Shown: positions 16,722 through 25,277 of the stretch, piece by piece
Layout of the letters: every line of letters begins with the position of its first letter
Numbering within the stretch: the stretch's first letter is position 1
Source: Ruminococcus_C callidus
GTDB taxonomy: Bacteria > Bacillota > Clostridia > Oscillospirales > Ruminococcaceae
Assembly: GCF_049562855.1 (NCBI RefSeq)
Contig: NZ_CP186925.1
Location: forward strand, 3,100,001 to 3,164,000
DNA length: 64,000 nucleotides
Reading direction: 5' to 3'
The notes under the pieces: generated by a model
Database searches by the model: none
What the model was told of the DNA's origin: nothing
What the model saw: only the letters and a program-made list of their open reading frames with translations
Translations under genes and position numbers: made by a program

Positions 16722-17618
16722 TCACAATTCGGCGGAATTTGCACCGCTGACGATCTCTGTGATCTCCTGCGTGATTGCCGCCTGTCTTGCACGGTTATAT
16801 TGCAGCGACAGATCCTGTAACATATCCTTCGCACTGGTGGTTGCAGAGTCCATGGCAGACATTCTCGCTTGCTGTTCACTACAGAACGAATCGACCATGG
16901 CACCATAGATCATGCCCTTCATAAAGTTCGGAGTCAGATGCTCCATAACGATATTCGGGCTGGGGGAGAACACTGCCTCATGGTGCTTGGTGATCTCGCC
17001 CTTACTCTGTACAAAGTGCTCTGCATCCAGCGGAAGCAGCTGCAAAATTTTCGGTTCAAAGGCAATGGACGAAACCATATCGGTATAGATAATATACACA
17101 TCGTCCAGCTTTCCCTCGTCAAACGCTTTCAGCATTTGCTCCGCAATGCGGCGGGAACGATAGAGCGTCGGGTTCTGGGTGGTATAGATAAACTCTGTAT
17201 CCACGTCCAGTTCTCCGGCACGGGCACGCCGCTGGAAGTACATTCTTCCCACCTGTCCCATGACGTACAGGTGACTTTGCTTGTGTGCCGCCATTTTCTG
17301 CTCTGTCAGCTTGATGATATTGTGGTTATAGGAGCCGCACATGCCTTTGTCCGCAGTGATGACAATATAGCCCACCTTCCGGTCTTCGGGCTTGATCTCC
17401 TCCCGTTGATCGAAATACCGCATATCGATGTCCTCCGGTGCACGGGAAAGGATACTCCGCATAGCATACAGCAGCTTATTGAAATAGGGCTGTGTTGCCG
17501 CCAGATCCTTTTTCGCCTTTTTCAGCTTGGAGGAGGAGATCAGATACATGGCATTGGTGATTTTCATAATGTCGTTGATGCTCTTGATCCGGTCACGGAT
17601 CTCACGCATGTTGCCCAT
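16722..17618 (-). CDS. atpG: ATP synthase F1 subunit gamma
   Basis: 298 residues: N-terminal MREIRDRIKSINDIMKITNAM and C-terminal SATTSAKDMLQDLSLQYNRARQAAITQEI form the conserved coiled-coil shaft. Lies 1 bp after atpA. Confidence 0.97.
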   Translation of the reverse strand: MGNMREIRDRIKSINDIMKITNAMYLISSSKLKKAKKDLAATQPYFNKLLYAMRSILSRAPEDIDMRYFDQREEIKPEDRKVGYIVITADKGMCGSYNHNIIKLTEQKMAAHKQSHLYVMGQVGRMYFQRRARAGELDVDTEFIYTTQNPTLYRSRRIAEQMLKAFDEGKLDDVYIIYTDMVSSIAFEPKILQLLPLDAEHFVQSKGEITKHHEAVFSPSPNIVMEHLTPNFMKGMIYGAMVDSFCSEQQARMSAMDSATTSAKDMLQDLSLQYNRARQAAITQEITEIVSGANSAEL

Positions 17619-17619
17619 T

Positions 17620-19128
17620 TTAGTTCACCTGCTTCTTATAGGTACGCACCAGTTCCAGCAGCTTTTCTCTGGATTCGTCGGAAAGCTTGCCGGTTTCTTT
17701 CATTTCGGTAACGATCGCCGCACCGTTTGCCTCCACATAGTTCATCAGTCCCTCGCGGAATGAACGCAGATCGCTCAATGCCACATCGTCCAGCAGACCG
17801 TTGGAGGCTGCGGACAGGATCACGACCTCTTTCCACATTGCCAGAGGGTGATACAGCGGCTGCTTGAGCAGTTCCATCAGCACATGACCGTGATCCAGCA
17901 TTGCCTGCGTAGCAGGATCCAGATCGGAACTGAACTGTGTAAAGACTTCCATTTCGCGGAACTGTGCCAGATCCACACGCATCTGACCGGAGGCTTTCTT
18001 CATCGCCTTGGTCTGTGCGGCACCACCGACACGGGATACAGACAGACCGACGTTGACTGCCGGACGCATACCGGCGTTGAACAGTTCGCTTTCGAGGAAG
18101 ATCTGTCCGTCTGTAATGGAGATGACGTTGGTCGGGATATAGGCAGAGATGTCGCCTGCCTGTGTTTCGATGATCGGCAGTGCGGTGATCGAACCGCCGC
18201 CGTGTGCATCGTCCAGACGGCAGGAACGTTCCAGCAGACGGGAGTGCAGATAGAATACGTCACCCGGATAAGCTTCACGCCCAGGCGGACGGTGGAGCAG
18301 CAGGGACATTGCACGGTATGCCACCGCGTGCTTGGAAAGGTCATCGTATACAATGAGCACGTCCTTGCCCTGACTCATGAAATACTCTGCGATCGCCGTG
18401 CCGGCATAGGGTGCGATATACTGTACCGGAGCCGGTTCGCTGGCAGATGCAGACATGACAATGGTATACTCCATTGCATCATTCTTTTTCAGGGTAGAAA
18501 CGATCTTTGCAACTGTCGAGGACTTCTGTCCGATTGCGACATAAATACAAATGACATTCTGTCCTTTTTGGTTAATGATCGTATCCACAGCAATCGATGT
18601 CTTACCGGTCTGACGGTCGCCGATGATCAATTCACGCTGACCGCGTCCGATGGGGAACATCGAGTCAATGGAAAGGATACCGGTCTGTAACGGTACATTG
18701 ACCGATTTCCGGTACGCCACGCCGGGTGCTTCGTGTTCGATCGGGAAATAATCCTCTGCTGTCAGGGGATCGCCGCCGTCGATCGGGTTTCCCAGTGCAC
18801 CGACAACTCTGCCGATCATTTTCTGCGTTACGCCGATACCGGCACGCTTTCCGGTACGGACAACAGAAGTACCCTCTGTAATGCCATAGTCACTGCCCAG
18901 CAGAACGACACCGATGGTCTTGGTTTCCAAGTTCTGTACGATGCCTCGTACACCGGTTTCAAATTCTACCAGTTCGCCGTACATGGCATGCTGCATGCCG
19001 AATACCGTTGCGATACCGTCGCCCACACGAACGACTGTACCGGTTTCCTGCACGCCGGACTTCCGGTCGAAGTCCTCTATCTCGCTTTTTAAAACGGATA
19101 TAATCTCACTTGCATTCATGGTACTCAT
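17620..19128 (-). CDS. atpA: ATP synthase F1 subunit alpha
   Basis: 502 residues. P-loop GDRQTGKTSIA near residue 170 and the regulatory nucleotide-binding features of the alpha chain; C-terminal helical domain with a typical VRTYKKQ end. ATG 19128 follows GAGGTGAGGG; an ATG three codons later is also possible. Confidence 0.98.
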   Translation of the reverse strand: MSTMNASEIISVLKSEIEDFDRKSGVQETGTVVRVGDGIATVFGMQHAMYGELVEFETGVRGIVQNLETKTIGVVLLGSDYGITEGTSVVRTGKRAGIGVTQKMIGRVVGALGNPIDGGDPLTAEDYFPIEHEAPGVAYRKSVNVPLQTGILSIDSMFPIGRGQRELIIGDRQTGKTSIAVDTIINQKGQNVICIYVAIGQKSSTVAKIVSTLKKNDAMEYTIVMSASASEPAPVQYIAPYAGTAIAEYFMSQGKDVLIVYDDLSKHAVAYRAMSLLLHRPPGREAYPGDVFYLHSRLLERSCRLDDAHGGGSITALPIIETQAGDISAYIPTNVISITDGQIFLESELFNAGMRPAVNVGLSVSRVGGAAQTKAMKKASGQMRVDLAQFREMEVFTQFSSDLDPATQAMLDHGHVLMELLKQPLYHPLAMWKEVVILSAASNGLLDDVALSDLRSFREGLMNYVEANGAAIVTEMKETGKLSDESREKLLELVRTYKKQVN

Positions 19129-19137
19129 GTCTTACCC

Positions 19138-19641
19138 TCACCTCCGTATCAGGCTCTTTCGCATATTGCGGACGGCAGAACGCACGCTGCGGTCATACTC
19201 GTCATCGCCGATATGCAGGATAAAGCCTCCCAGCAGTTCCGGATTCTGGTGCAGTTCCAACTGTACCTCCGGTTCGCCGGTTTTTGCACAGATCATTTTT
19301 TTCATCGCTGTCAGCTGTGCGTCTGTCAGCGGCGTTACATATTCCAGCACGGCATGAGCACAATGTCTTTGCCGGCGTTCCAATGCTTGATATTCTGAAA
19401 AAATCTCCAGTATGCTGTCGATCTGACCGTTTTGGCAGACAACCTTCAGGAAGGTCCGCAGGGATTCCGGAAAGATCCGGTCGATCACTGCAAACTTTTC
19501 CGCCTCCGAAATCGTCGGGTTGCTTAGGGAATCCGTCAACAGGGGGCAGTTCTGAAAGGTTTGCTGTGCATCTGCCACGGCATCTGACGCATTTGGCAGC
19601 GTCAGCAGCACGGTTGCATAAGATGTCACTGCACCATTCAT
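19138..19641 (-). CDS. atpH: ATP synthase F1 subunit delta
   Basis: 167 residues, slightly short for delta (about 175-180). Helical N-terminal domain with YATVLLTLPNASDAV, and the conserved C-terminal GGFILHIGDDEYDRSVRSAV. Links F1 to the peripheral stalk. Its start overlaps the atpF stop by 4 nt. Confidence 0.92.
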   Translation of the reverse strand: MNGAVTSYATVLLTLPNASDAVADAQQTFQNCPLLTDSLSNPTISEAEKFAVIDRIFPESLRTFLKVVCQNGQIDSILEIFSEYQALERRQRHCAHAVLEYVTPLTDAQLTAMKKMICAKTGEPEVQLELHQNPELLGGFILHIGDDEYDRSVRSAVRNMRKSLIRR

Positions 19642-20150
19642 TCTCCTGCTCCTTCCTCAGACAAGAACGCATTCACCAGCTCGCGGTTGGTCTGGTCGTC
19701 CACTTTCTGCTCCATCAGCTTGGAAGCGGCAGCCAGTGCCAGATCGGCGATCTCGCCCTGTACGCCGTCCAGTGTCTGCCGGCGTTCCCGTTCGATTTCC
19801 TTCTGTGCTTCTTTGAGGAGCGTGTCTGCCTGCTGTTGAGCCTTGGCAGTGATCTCGCTGCCCTGTGCGTGTGCATTCTGCTCTGCGGTCGCAATGATCT
19901 GTTTTGCTTCCTGCTTGGCACCGCTCAGGGTTTCCTCATATGCATTCTTCAGCTTTTCCGCATCAGCGGCATGCTGCTTGGCTTCGTCCATATCCGCCTG
20001 CACCATCTGTGCCCGCTTTTCCAGCATGGCATTTACTCTGCCGAAAAGGAATTTTTTCAGAAAGAAAAACAGCACGAGGATATTGATGACGGAAAACAAA
20101 ATGGTCCAAAAATCAAAATCTAACATATCCACTCTCACAGCTTTTTCCAA
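19638..20150 (-). CDS. atpF: ATP synthase Fo subunit b
   Basis: 170 residues: one N-terminal membrane helix (WTILFSVINILVLFFFLKKF) followed by a long charged coiled coil, the peripheral stalk. The start is uncertain: TTG 20150 has AAAGGAG 11 nt upstream, while ATG 20126 has no ribosome binding site; both give a plausible protein. Confidence 0.93.
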   Translation of the reverse strand: MEKAVRVDMLDFDFWTILFSVINILVLFFFLKKFLFGRVNAMLEKRAQMVQADMDEAKQHAADAEKLKNAYEETLSGAKQEAKQIIATAEQNAHAQGSEITAKAQQQADTLLKEAQKEIERERRQTLDGVQGEIADLALAAASKLMEQKVDDQTNRELVNAFLSEEGAGE

Positions 20151-20193
20151 GAAAAGCCGTGCTCCTTTCTCTCAGATTCAGAAGGTGGTCCTT

Positions 20194-20406
20194 TTACTTC
20201 ATAATGACCATCAGCAGTGCAACAACGAAACCATAAATAGCGGTTGCTTCTGCCAGTGCACAGCCCAGCAGCAGTGCCTTGTTGATCGCTCCGGCAGCCT
20301 CCGGCTGTCTGGCAATGGCTTCTGTTGCCTTGGATGTTGCGATACCGATACCCAGACCGGCACCAATACCAGTCAATACTGCAATACCTGCTCCTATCAT
20401 TTTCAA
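20194..20406 (-). CDS. atpE: ATP synthase Fo subunit c, second copy
   Basis: 70 residues, two hydrophobic helices joined by the polar loop ARQPEAAG. The proton-carrying Glu is in CALAEATAIY. It differs from the copy at 20449-20655 only in the first residues (MKMI instead of MV). Compared with Na+-type rings (Ilyobacter-like), the Gln of the first helix is replaced by Ile and the Ser after the Glu by Ala, which argues for H+ coupling. It has its own ribosome binding site (AGGTAGGA). Confidence 0.95.
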   Translation of the reverse strand: MKMIGAGIAVLTGIGAGLGIGIATSKATEAIARQPEAAGAINKALLLGCALAEATAIYGFVVALLMVIMK

Positions 20407-20448
20407 TTCCTACCTTTCTGCCCGCGTTGTTTTGCGGGGGCGTGTTTT

Positions 20449-20655
20449 TTACTTCATGATAACCATCAGCAGTGCAACAACGAAACCGTAGATGGCGGTT
20501 GCTTCTGCCAGTGCACAGCCCAGCAGCAGTGCCTTGTTGATTGCTCCGGCAGCCTCCGGCTGTCTGGCAATGGCTTCTGTTGCCTTGGACGTTGCGATAC
20601 CGATGCCAAGTCCTGCACCGATACCTGTCAATACTGCGATACCTGCTCCTACCAT
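20449..20655 (-). CDS. atpE: ATP synthase Fo subunit c, first copy
   Basis: 68 residues, identical to the downstream copy from residue 3 onward. Carboxylate Glu51; loop Arg31-Gln32-Pro33. It lies 44 bp after atpB, with AAAGGAG before the ATG. Two adjacent c-subunit genes in one atp operon are unusual; the DNA copies are also very similar, including silent sites, pointing to recent duplication or gene conversion. Confidence 0.96.
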   Translation of the reverse strand: MVGAGIAVLTGIGAGLGIGIATSKATEAIARQPEAAGAINKALLLGCALAEATAIYGFVVALLMVIMK

Positions 20656-20699
20656 AGGGAACGCTCCTTTCTGTAGCTGCCGAGTGGGATTGCAGCAAG

Positions 20700-21431
20700 C
20701 TATGCCTGCTGTAACTTCGGCACACTCTCCTCCTCGACTTCCATGCCTTCTGCCATGAACAGCGATGTCAGGAATACAAAGACATACGCCTGAATCAGTC
20801 CGTCGAACACATCGAAGTACATGCTGAACACCATCGGGATAATCAGACCACAGACATGTTCGATCAGCTGCATGACAACGAAAGCACCCAGTACGTTACC
20901 GAACAGTCGCATACACAGCGACAGCGGACGAATGGCGATCTCCATCACATTCAGCGGTGTCAGCAGAGCCATCGGCTTTGTGAAGGACTTCAAAAAGCCC
21001 TTGATGCCGCCCTGAGCCCGAAATGTTGACGCTTCAATGAGGATAATGCTCATCAGTGCCAGTGCCACGGTGACGTTGATGTCCTTTGTGGGAGGCTTCA
21101 TGCCGAACCCGAACATGCCGATCATATTGGCGATTCCCAGATAGATCAGCACGGTACTCAGATAGGGCACATAGCGTCTGCCGGCTTTGCCCATGTTGCC
21201 CTCAAAGAAGTTTGTGAGCCATGTGACCGCCATTTCCAGAAACGCCTGCCGCTTTCCCGGTACGATCTTGAGATTCCGTGTCAGTATCAGTACCAGCACC
21301 ATAATAATCGCCATAAGGAACCATGTCATGACGACCGATTCACTGATATGGATCGGTCCCACCAGCGGTACGTCAAACGGACTCTCCCAGAGGATCCGGG
21401 TATGCAGCTGTTCCTGCAGTTCTTCACCCAT
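20700..21431 (-). CDS. atpB: ATP synthase Fo subunit a
   Basis: 243 residues, about five to six membrane helices. The essential Arg is in RPLSLCMRLFGNVLGAFVV (the conserved SLxxRLFGN), and the last helix region (GLIQAYVFVFLTSLFMAEG) is typical. ATG 21431 follows AAAAGGTGGTGG; the frame is open far upstream, but the promoter lies in that extension. First gene of the operon; no atpI/atpZ precedes it. Confidence 0.96.
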   Translation of the reverse strand: MGEELQEQLHTRILWESPFDVPLVGPIHISESVVMTWFLMAIIMVLVLILTRNLKIVPGKRQAFLEMAVTWLTNFFEGNMGKAGRRYVPYLSTVLIYLGIANMIGMFGFGMKPPTKDINVTVALALMSIILIEASTFRAQGGIKGFLKSFTKPMALLTPLNVMEIAIRPLSLCMRLFGNVLGAFVVMQLIEHVCGLIIPMVFSMYFDVFDGLIQAYVFVFLTSLFMAEGMEVEEESVPKLQQA

Positions 21432-21567
21432 TGTATCCACCACCTTTTCTGCATCGTTTTTCCGGAGAGAGAAACAGTGGTTTTCCGCGGAATTCCGCAG
21501 GATTCCCTGCTTTTTCCAATTCTCCTGAAAAACGAAAATCAACAGCGTGTTTATTGCTGTTTCCTTT

Positions 21568-21596
21568 ATTATAGGACGATTTTCGAAAAAAGTCAA
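21568..21596 (-). promoter_or_regulatory. Promoter of the atp operon
   Basis: Minus strand TTGACT (21596-21591), 17-bp spacer, TATAAT (21573-21568), about 135 bp before atpB. Confidence 0.85.
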
Positions 21597-21854
21597 TCGA
21601 CTTTCATGACGATTTCTACTAGTTTCTTTTCTTGTTTTGTTGCACATTTCACAAAGGCACAACACTTTCCGGAATAATGATAAGTATCCGCCGGATTTAG
21701 GTGCTGTTTTTTAAGTAAAATTCCGCTTTTTTGTTAGATATTGCGTTAGTTTTCCCTTTCTCCGGCATTTTTCACAAATTTCACATTGTGAAAAATGCCA
21801 TTCTTAAACATACTCATGTAAAACGCCCGTGCAGACTGTATTTCCACAAAAGAA

Positions 21855-21896
21855 AAAGCACTGTGCCCGCAGTATGCAGGACACAGTGCTCTTTTT
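21855..21896 (+). terminator. Orphan plus-strand terminator
   Basis: AGCACTGTG (21857-21865) pairs with CACAGTGCT (21882-21890), the loop side adding CC/GG, and CTTTTT follows. No plus-strand gene precedes it in 21597-21854, where only a short dyad TTTCACA-T-TGTGAAA (near 21780) is seen; it may end a small RNA or be a relic. Confidence 0.65.
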
Positions 21897-21920
21897 ATGA
21901 TGAGAAAATTATCGGATAAA

Positions 21921-22092
21921 GGCAATACCGCACAAAGATTGTGCGACAGATGCGTCGTCAAATTTTTCGTCAGATGAAACAAAAAGCGGAGTGAATACTG
22001 GATGTATTCACGAGCATTTTTGTGAAATATGACGGGAAATTTGCAAGCAGATGACGTGCAAAGTCCCCAGACGCTCTTTGTGCGGTATTGCC
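21921..22092. mobile_element. MITE copy 4, 172 bp
   Basis: Perfect 17-bp terminal inverted repeats and 4-bp target duplication TAAA (21917-21920 and 22093-22096). Nearly identical to the copy at 3964-4135, including the GTGAATAC/GTATTCAC hairpin. It lies 25 bp downstream of the GH5 cellulase stop codon. Confidence 0.92.
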
Positions 22093-22117
22093 TAAACTTT
22101 TAACAGCCTTTCACCGA

Positions 22118-24961
22118 TCAGATTTCTGCCTGATACGGCAGGGTGTTGATCTGCTGGATCACGAACATAAACAGTACCAGACCGTCAGCGGAATCGATCT
22201 CGCCGTTGCCGTTGACATCGCCGTTCAGACGCTGGGACTGGTTTGCTTCAACTGCACCAGCTGCCATCTTGTTCAGCAGAACAGCATCTGTGATGTCGAT
22301 TCTGCCGTCCATGTTCACATCACCGAACAGCGTTTTCGGCATCGGGCCCTCATACTGGGTGGTAGTGGTCGTGGTTGTGGTGGTAGTAGTGGTGGTTGTC
22401 GTTGTAGTAGTGGTAGTTGTTGTGGTGGTAGTAGTTTCTTCGGTGGTGGTTGTCGTTGTAGTGGTTTCTGTGGTAGTCAGCATCGTCATGATTGTAGTCG
22501 TGGTTTCTGCTGTGGTGGTAGTCGGTTCCGGAGTGGTTGTGGTTGCTTCGGTAGTGGTGGTTGCTTCTGTTGTAGTTGTGGTTTCTTCGGTGGTGGTAGT
22601 AGTTGTTTCCGCAGTCGTTGTTGTGGTCGGCTCCGGTGTTGTGGTAGTGGTTGTAGTGGTAGTCGGTTCAGTAGTTGCTTCAGTGGTGGTTGTTTCGATC
22701 GCTGTGGTAGTGGTTGTGGTGGTAGTCGGTTCAGTAGTTGCTTCGGTAGTTGTGGTGGTTGTAGTGGTAGTAATTTTTTCAGTTGTGGTGGTAGTCTGTT
22801 CTGTGGTAGTCACTGCCGGACCTTCGTGACCAGTGCCGGAAATGGTGAATACTACGCGAATATCCTTTGCAATGGTGGTCTTGCTTGCAAGATCCTTGAT
22901 CTTGGTGGACCAGTCATCGTGGAGGTACAGACGGGTAACGCCCGGACCCTCACCTTCATAATAGTGGGTGTTGATTGCCTTTTCACTAACGGTGTAATCT
23001 TCGATCTTTACGCCGTCAACCCAGACTTCGTCCAGAGAAACCTTCAGATTCTTGAAGGTATCGGTGGTGAAGTTTTCGGTTTCGCCGTCCGGTGTGATCA
23101 AAACTGCCAGGAACTGAACCGTATCGGTACCGCCGCCGGTAACGTCCCAGTCTACGCTGTATGTGCCGTCGCCGGTGATCGGTGTCACTGCGGCACCTTC
23201 ATCGTCGCCCTCTGCCCAGTTGTTTGCTGCACCGATCATACCAATGAAGTATGCCTTACCGATCGGGTCGCCCTGCGGCTGTGCAGTTGTGGTAGCTTCT
23301 GTAGTAGTGGTCTTCGGTGCTTCGGTAGTAGTCTGTGTTGTTGCTGTTGTCTGATCCGGATCGCCGTCTACATAGAAGAAGTTGTCAAAGATCAGAGTGA
23401 CATCAACATAAGACCATTCTACCTTGCCGCCCTTCGGGTCGGTCCAGTCATACCAGTGACCGATCTTCAGGTAGTCCATATCCAGCGGACCTTCGAATTC
23501 GTTTCCGTCCTCGTCAGTTGCCTTGGTGGTTGCCGGAATGTCTACTGTCGTTACACTTTCTCCGACTGTGAATGAATACGGCTGGTATGCCCAGTGCGAA
23601 GAACCGTCATTGCTGTCTACAATGTTGTACTGTACTGCACCGCCGGTACCATAAGAAGCCTTGTTGCCCTTAATTGTATAGTTGATGACAACAGAAGTCA
23701 AGTTTACGCCGTAATCCTTGTAGGGCTTCAGGTCGATCAGCAGATCGCTGCCGTCTGCAACGTCGCTTGCCTGGAATGTCAGACGGTCGGTCTTCTGCTT
23801 GCCGGGGTCTACATTTCCGCCGGAAGCAATGTTGGAGAAGATGTTCTTCAGGTCTTCGTCAAACCATTTCATATTCTTACGGCTGAACAGGCAGATTGTA
23901 CCGGAGTCAGAGTCGTCCCATGCAACGGGGCAGATACCGTCCATATTGTATGCTGTAGAAGCAATTGCCTGATAGAATGCCTTGATGGATTCTTCGTCCT
24001 TGTTATACGGTGTGGTGTTTACGCCGTACTTGTCGGCATTGCATGCACCGTATTCACCGATCACAACGCCATAGCCATTGTCAGTAAACTTGGTCTTGAG
24101 GTCATTGAAATCCTTTTCCACCTTGCTCAGGTCTGCGGCAGTGCCCCATGTTTCCCGATGTCCCCAGGTGGAAGTGGTGTCTGCAACGCAGAACGTCGGC
24201 GGTTCATAGTAGTGTACGGAAACCGCCAGCATATTGGAGTCGTCCTTCGGCATGGAGAAGCTGCTGGACAGTGCCTTTGCGGTGTTGTTGCTGTCTGCGG
24301 TGCAGATCAGCAGACGGTCTTTGTTGTTGCCGCCGGTTGCACGGACGGTGTCTACAAACGCCTGATTATAGGTCATGGCATCGCTGGTAGAGAAGCTGAC
24401 TTCGTTCATGCCCTCGAATACCAGATGTTCATCATAGCCTTCAAAGTAGGTCGCGATCTGCTTCCACAGCTTTTCAAATGTTGCGATCTTGGAGGTATCC
24501 TTTTCCCAGTCCTCATCGTGGTGAGTGTTGATGATCGCATACATACCGTTATCTACGCAGTAGTCTACGACTTCCTTGACTCTTGCCAGATACTGATCTG
24601 CAACTGTACCGTCAAACGAATCCATCTTTGCAGTGCCGGAAGCACCGGTCATATCCCACCAGGTGACAGGGATCCGGACGGTGTTGAAGCCAGCCTTCTT
24701 GACTTCCTTGATCATGTTTTCGGTCGCAACCACGTTGCCCCAGGCAGTTTCAATATCTGCCGGAGAGGGATTGCTGGTCCATGTGTTGGTCGAATCCAGA
24801 GCGTTGCCCAGATTCCAGCCCAGACCCATGTCCTCCACCATCTGTACCGCAGTCTTGTCTGCCGCAGATGCAACAGAGGTTCCCACAGACAGTGCAGTGG
24901 TCATGGACAGCCCGATTGCCGCAGCCGTCATGGTGCTGAGCAGTTTCTTCATAAACTTCAT
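22118..24961 (-). CDS. Cellulosomal GH5 endoglucanase with dockerin
   Basis: 947 residues, secreted. Signal peptide to about 34. GH5 catalytic domain at about 38-380: GLGWNLGNALD, INTHHD (145-150), acid/base E187 in FEGMNE and nucleophile E303 in VIGEYGA, closest in style to GH5 subfamily 4 endo-beta-glucanases/xyloglucanases. Two beta-rich modules follow (about 390-540 and 570-700), probably carbohydrate-binding; then a Thr/Glu linker of about 150 residues; then a type I dockerin with two calcium-binding repeats (GDVNMDGRIDITDAV and GDVNGNGEIDSADGL) that would dock on a scaffoldin cohesin. ATG 24961 follows AAGGAG. A strong promoter precedes it. Confidence 0.93.
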   Translation of the reverse strand: MKFMKKLLSTMTAAAIGLSMTTALSVGTSVASAADKTAVQMVEDMGLGWNLGNALDSTNTWTSNPSPADIETAWGNVVATENMIKEVKKAGFNTVRIPVTWWDMTGASGTAKMDSFDGTVADQYLARVKEVVDYCVDNGMYAIINTHHDEDWEKDTSKIATFEKLWKQIATYFEGYDEHLVFEGMNEVSFSTSDAMTYNQAFVDTVRATGGNNKDRLLICTADSNNTAKALSSSFSMPKDDSNMLAVSVHYYEPPTFCVADTTSTWGHRETWGTAADLSKVEKDFNDLKTKFTDNGYGVVIGEYGACNADKYGVNTTPYNKDEESIKAFYQAIASTAYNMDGICPVAWDDSDSGTICLFSRKNMKWFDEDLKNIFSNIASGGNVDPGKQKTDRLTFQASDVADGSDLLIDLKPYKDYGVNLTSVVINYTIKGNKASYGTGGAVQYNIVDSNDGSSHWAYQPYSFTVGESVTTVDIPATTKATDEDGNEFEGPLDMDYLKIGHWYDWTDPKGGKVEWSYVDVTLIFDNFFYVDGDPDQTTATTQTTTEAPKTTTTEATTTAQPQGDPIGKAYFIGMIGAANNWAEGDDEGAAVTPITGDGTYSVDWDVTGGGTDTVQFLAVLITPDGETENFTTDTFKNLKVSLDEVWVDGVKIEDYTVSEKAINTHYYEGEGPGVTRLYLHDDWSTKIKDLASKTTIAKDIRVVFTISGTGHEGPAVTTTEQTTTTTEKITTTTTTTTTEATTEPTTTTTTTTAIETTTTEATTEPTTTTTTTTTPEPTTTTTAETTTTTTEETTTTTEATTTTEATTTTPEPTTTTAETTTTIMTMLTTTETTTTTTTTEETTTTTTTTTTTTTTTTTTTTTTTTTTQYEGPMPKTLFGDVNMDGRIDITDAVLLNKMAAGAVEANQSQRLNGDVNGNGEIDSADGLVLFMFVIQQINTLPYQAEI

Positions 24962-25044
24962 GTGATCGAACTCCTTATCTTTTTTGTGTAACCTGCACAG
25001 AACAGTCCTCTGCCGTCTGAAGCAGTGCTCACCTTATCCACCTT

Positions 25045-25073
25045 ATTCTATCACCTTTTGTGCAAGCTGTCAA
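25045..25073 (-). promoter_or_regulatory. Promoter of the GH5 cellulase gene
   Basis: Minus strand TTGACA (25073-25068), 17-bp spacer, TAGAAT (25050-25045). The rest of the 24962-25277 gap holds terminator hairpins of the gene to the right. Confidence 0.85.
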
Positions 25074-25164
25074 GAGATTTTCCCCATTCACCCCCTCCCT
25101 TTTCCAAGAAACCAGCAAGATGCACAAATCTCATTTTAGGGAATTGTACAGAATGTTGATACAA

Positions 25165-25205
25165 AAGTACCCCGAAAACCGGTGCATTTGGCTCTCGGGG
25201 TGCTT
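25165..25205 (-). terminator. Hairpin downstream of the ROK kinase gene
   Basis: On the minus strand CACCCCGA pairs with TCGGGGTA and is followed by CTTTTG; probably a back-up terminator of the GH74-to-ROK operon. Confidence 0.55.
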
Positions 25206-25239
25206 ATCAGATTGATTTTTATGCTGTTGTGACACAAAT

Positions 25240-25276
25240 CGTGCAAAGCCGTCAGGCGGCTTGATGCAGTGCTGCC
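25240..25276 (-). mobile_element. MITE half-relic used as hairpin after the ROK gene
   Basis: Reading the minus strand from 25276, GGCAGCACTGCATCAAGCC and the following hairpin AAGCCGCCTGACGGCTT and TTGCACG match the left end of the MITE subfamily at 56260/59899 (GGCAACACCGCACAAAGCC...). It starts one base after the ROK stop codon and can fold as a terminator. Confidence 0.6.
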
Positions 25277-25277
25277 A

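Noticed and set aside
20194..20655. Sodium-type ATP synthase c ring
   Set aside because: The first-helix Gln and the Ser next to the key Glu, needed in known Na+ sites, are Ile and Ala here.
22088..24991. Long open frames on the plus strand opposite the GH5 cellulase (495 and 465 codons)
   Set aside because: Products are Cys/Val/Gly-rich low-complexity sequence, the mirror of Thr-rich and domain codons on the other strand; no ribosome binding site. The minus-strand gene has clear domains.
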